In this document: positions 63,625-64,000 of the stretch, piece after piece
Layout of the letters: each line of letters begins with the position of its first letter
How positions within the stretch are numbered: position 1 is the first letter of the stretch
Assembly: GCA_965247065.1 (NCBI GenBank)
Contig: CBDFGN010000006.1
Location: 1,116,001 to 1,180,000 of the forward strand
Length of the DNA: 64,000 bases
Origin: CBDFGN01 sp965247065
GTDB lineage: Bacteria > Bacteroidota > Bacteroidia > Cytophagales > Cyclobacteriaceae
Direction: 5' to 3'
The notes under the pieces: generated by a model
Database searches by the model: none
Told to the model about the DNA's origin: nothing
The model's input: only the letters and a program-made list of their open reading frames with translations
Translations under genes and position numbers: made by a program

Positions 63625-64000
63625 TTATCTTCATTGGACTTTAACATTCTTTGAAAACCCTGACCGAAACTCGCCTTATAGGTTCGCAGTCGGTTGGTTG
63701 TCATTTTGGGCTAACCGCTTTATTATTGAACGCCTGGGGCCTTGTTATTTAAGCAACTGATTGGCACCAGGCGCCACAATTTTTGGTTTTTTGATCCTAT
63801 TTATAAACAATCTCTTATGAGAGTCCAGCATCCAGCGGTAGCCAGTTCGACGGGTATCACCGGTCTCGAATAATACCTAAATATAAGTCAATGTCCTCAC
63901 TATTCACACTGGTCCTATTCAGTCCCTGCTTGCTAATTCAACTTCCTGGCAGGAATCCATTCCGGAATTGTCAAACCCAGTTCGCGCCAAAAGCCGGACC
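63625..64000. other. Intergenic end of the window
   Basis: No gene can be supported. A hairpin of ten base pairs with one mismatch and a 21-nt loop (GCCTGGGGCC at 63732-63741 with GGCACCAGGC at 63763-63772) is followed by AATTTTTGG and could be a weak terminator. Confidence 0.4.

Overview
The window comes from a member of the Bacteroidota, probably a marine or environmental Cytophagia/Saprospiria-type bacterium. The supporting evidence is a type IX secretion (T9SS) sorting domain on an exported haloperoxidase, a SusD remnant, DUF1080 (3-keto-disaccharide hydrolase) proteins, a two-component sensor with a beta-propeller and Y_Y_Y domain, a GntR regulator with a periplasmic-binding-type sensor domain, a membrane-bound AraC regulator, and weak or absent Shine-Dalgarno sites. 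No CRISPR array, rRNA operon or complete prophage is visible.

Layout. 0-5 kb: the 3' part of waaA (Kdo transferase), a radical SAM/SPASM protein, tRNA-Gly(CCC) with its 3' end tandemly duplicated, and two GT22-like membrane mannosyltransferases. 5-10.3 kb: an isoquinoline-oxidoreductase-like molybdoenzyme (small subunit intact, large subunit broken), an SDR and a decayed class III aminotransferase. 10.4-15.5 kb: a marR-mmpL-lolA-like-OMP operon with two near-identical palindromes in its control region. 15.5-21 kb: a GT3 glycogen synthase inactivated by an IS3-family element and a frameshift, then glnS. 21-31 kb: a decayed four-helix-bundle gene, a SLOG protein, a hybrid-sensor-like histidine kinase, a coupled fpg/GGCT/GNAT set, an AraC-type membrane regulator split by an IS110-family element that carries a bridge-RNA-like hairpin, and yjbQ.

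31.5-48.5 kb reads as a mosaic island beginning at tRNA-Lys. It contains a SusD tail, a frameshifted sodium:solute symporter, an FAD-dependent oxidoreductase, a GntR regulator, galactokinase and DUF5107 scraps, a GH9-like lipoprotein, an IS1595 transposase tail, a five-bladed-propeller glycosidase-like protein, a cut-off AbiGi-type protein, and a Gfo/Idh/MocA oxidoreductase with a giant HEAT-repeat/double-DUF1080 protein. Short repeats that look like the 3' end of a tRNA plus its terminator sit at the joints between these modules.

49-64 kb: an SDR, an OPT transporter, a vanadium haloperoxidase (T9SS cargo), a DUF1080 lipoprotein, a THUMP-type rRNA methyltransferase, a frameshifted TPR gene, a HAD hydrolase, an IS982-family element with a 7-bp target duplication just upstream of msrA, and an aspartoacylase/AstE-like hydrolase.

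Metabolic theme: uptake and oxidative cleavage of glycosides (symporter, FAD oxidoreductase, Gfo/Idh/MocA, three DUF1080 domains, two glycosidase-like proteins). A second theme is decay. At least ten genes are broken by indels, stop codons, deletions or insertion sequences. Some single-base disruptions could be assembly errors, but the multiply hit ones (aminotransferase, glycogen synthase, molybdoenzyme large subunit) look like real pseudogenes.
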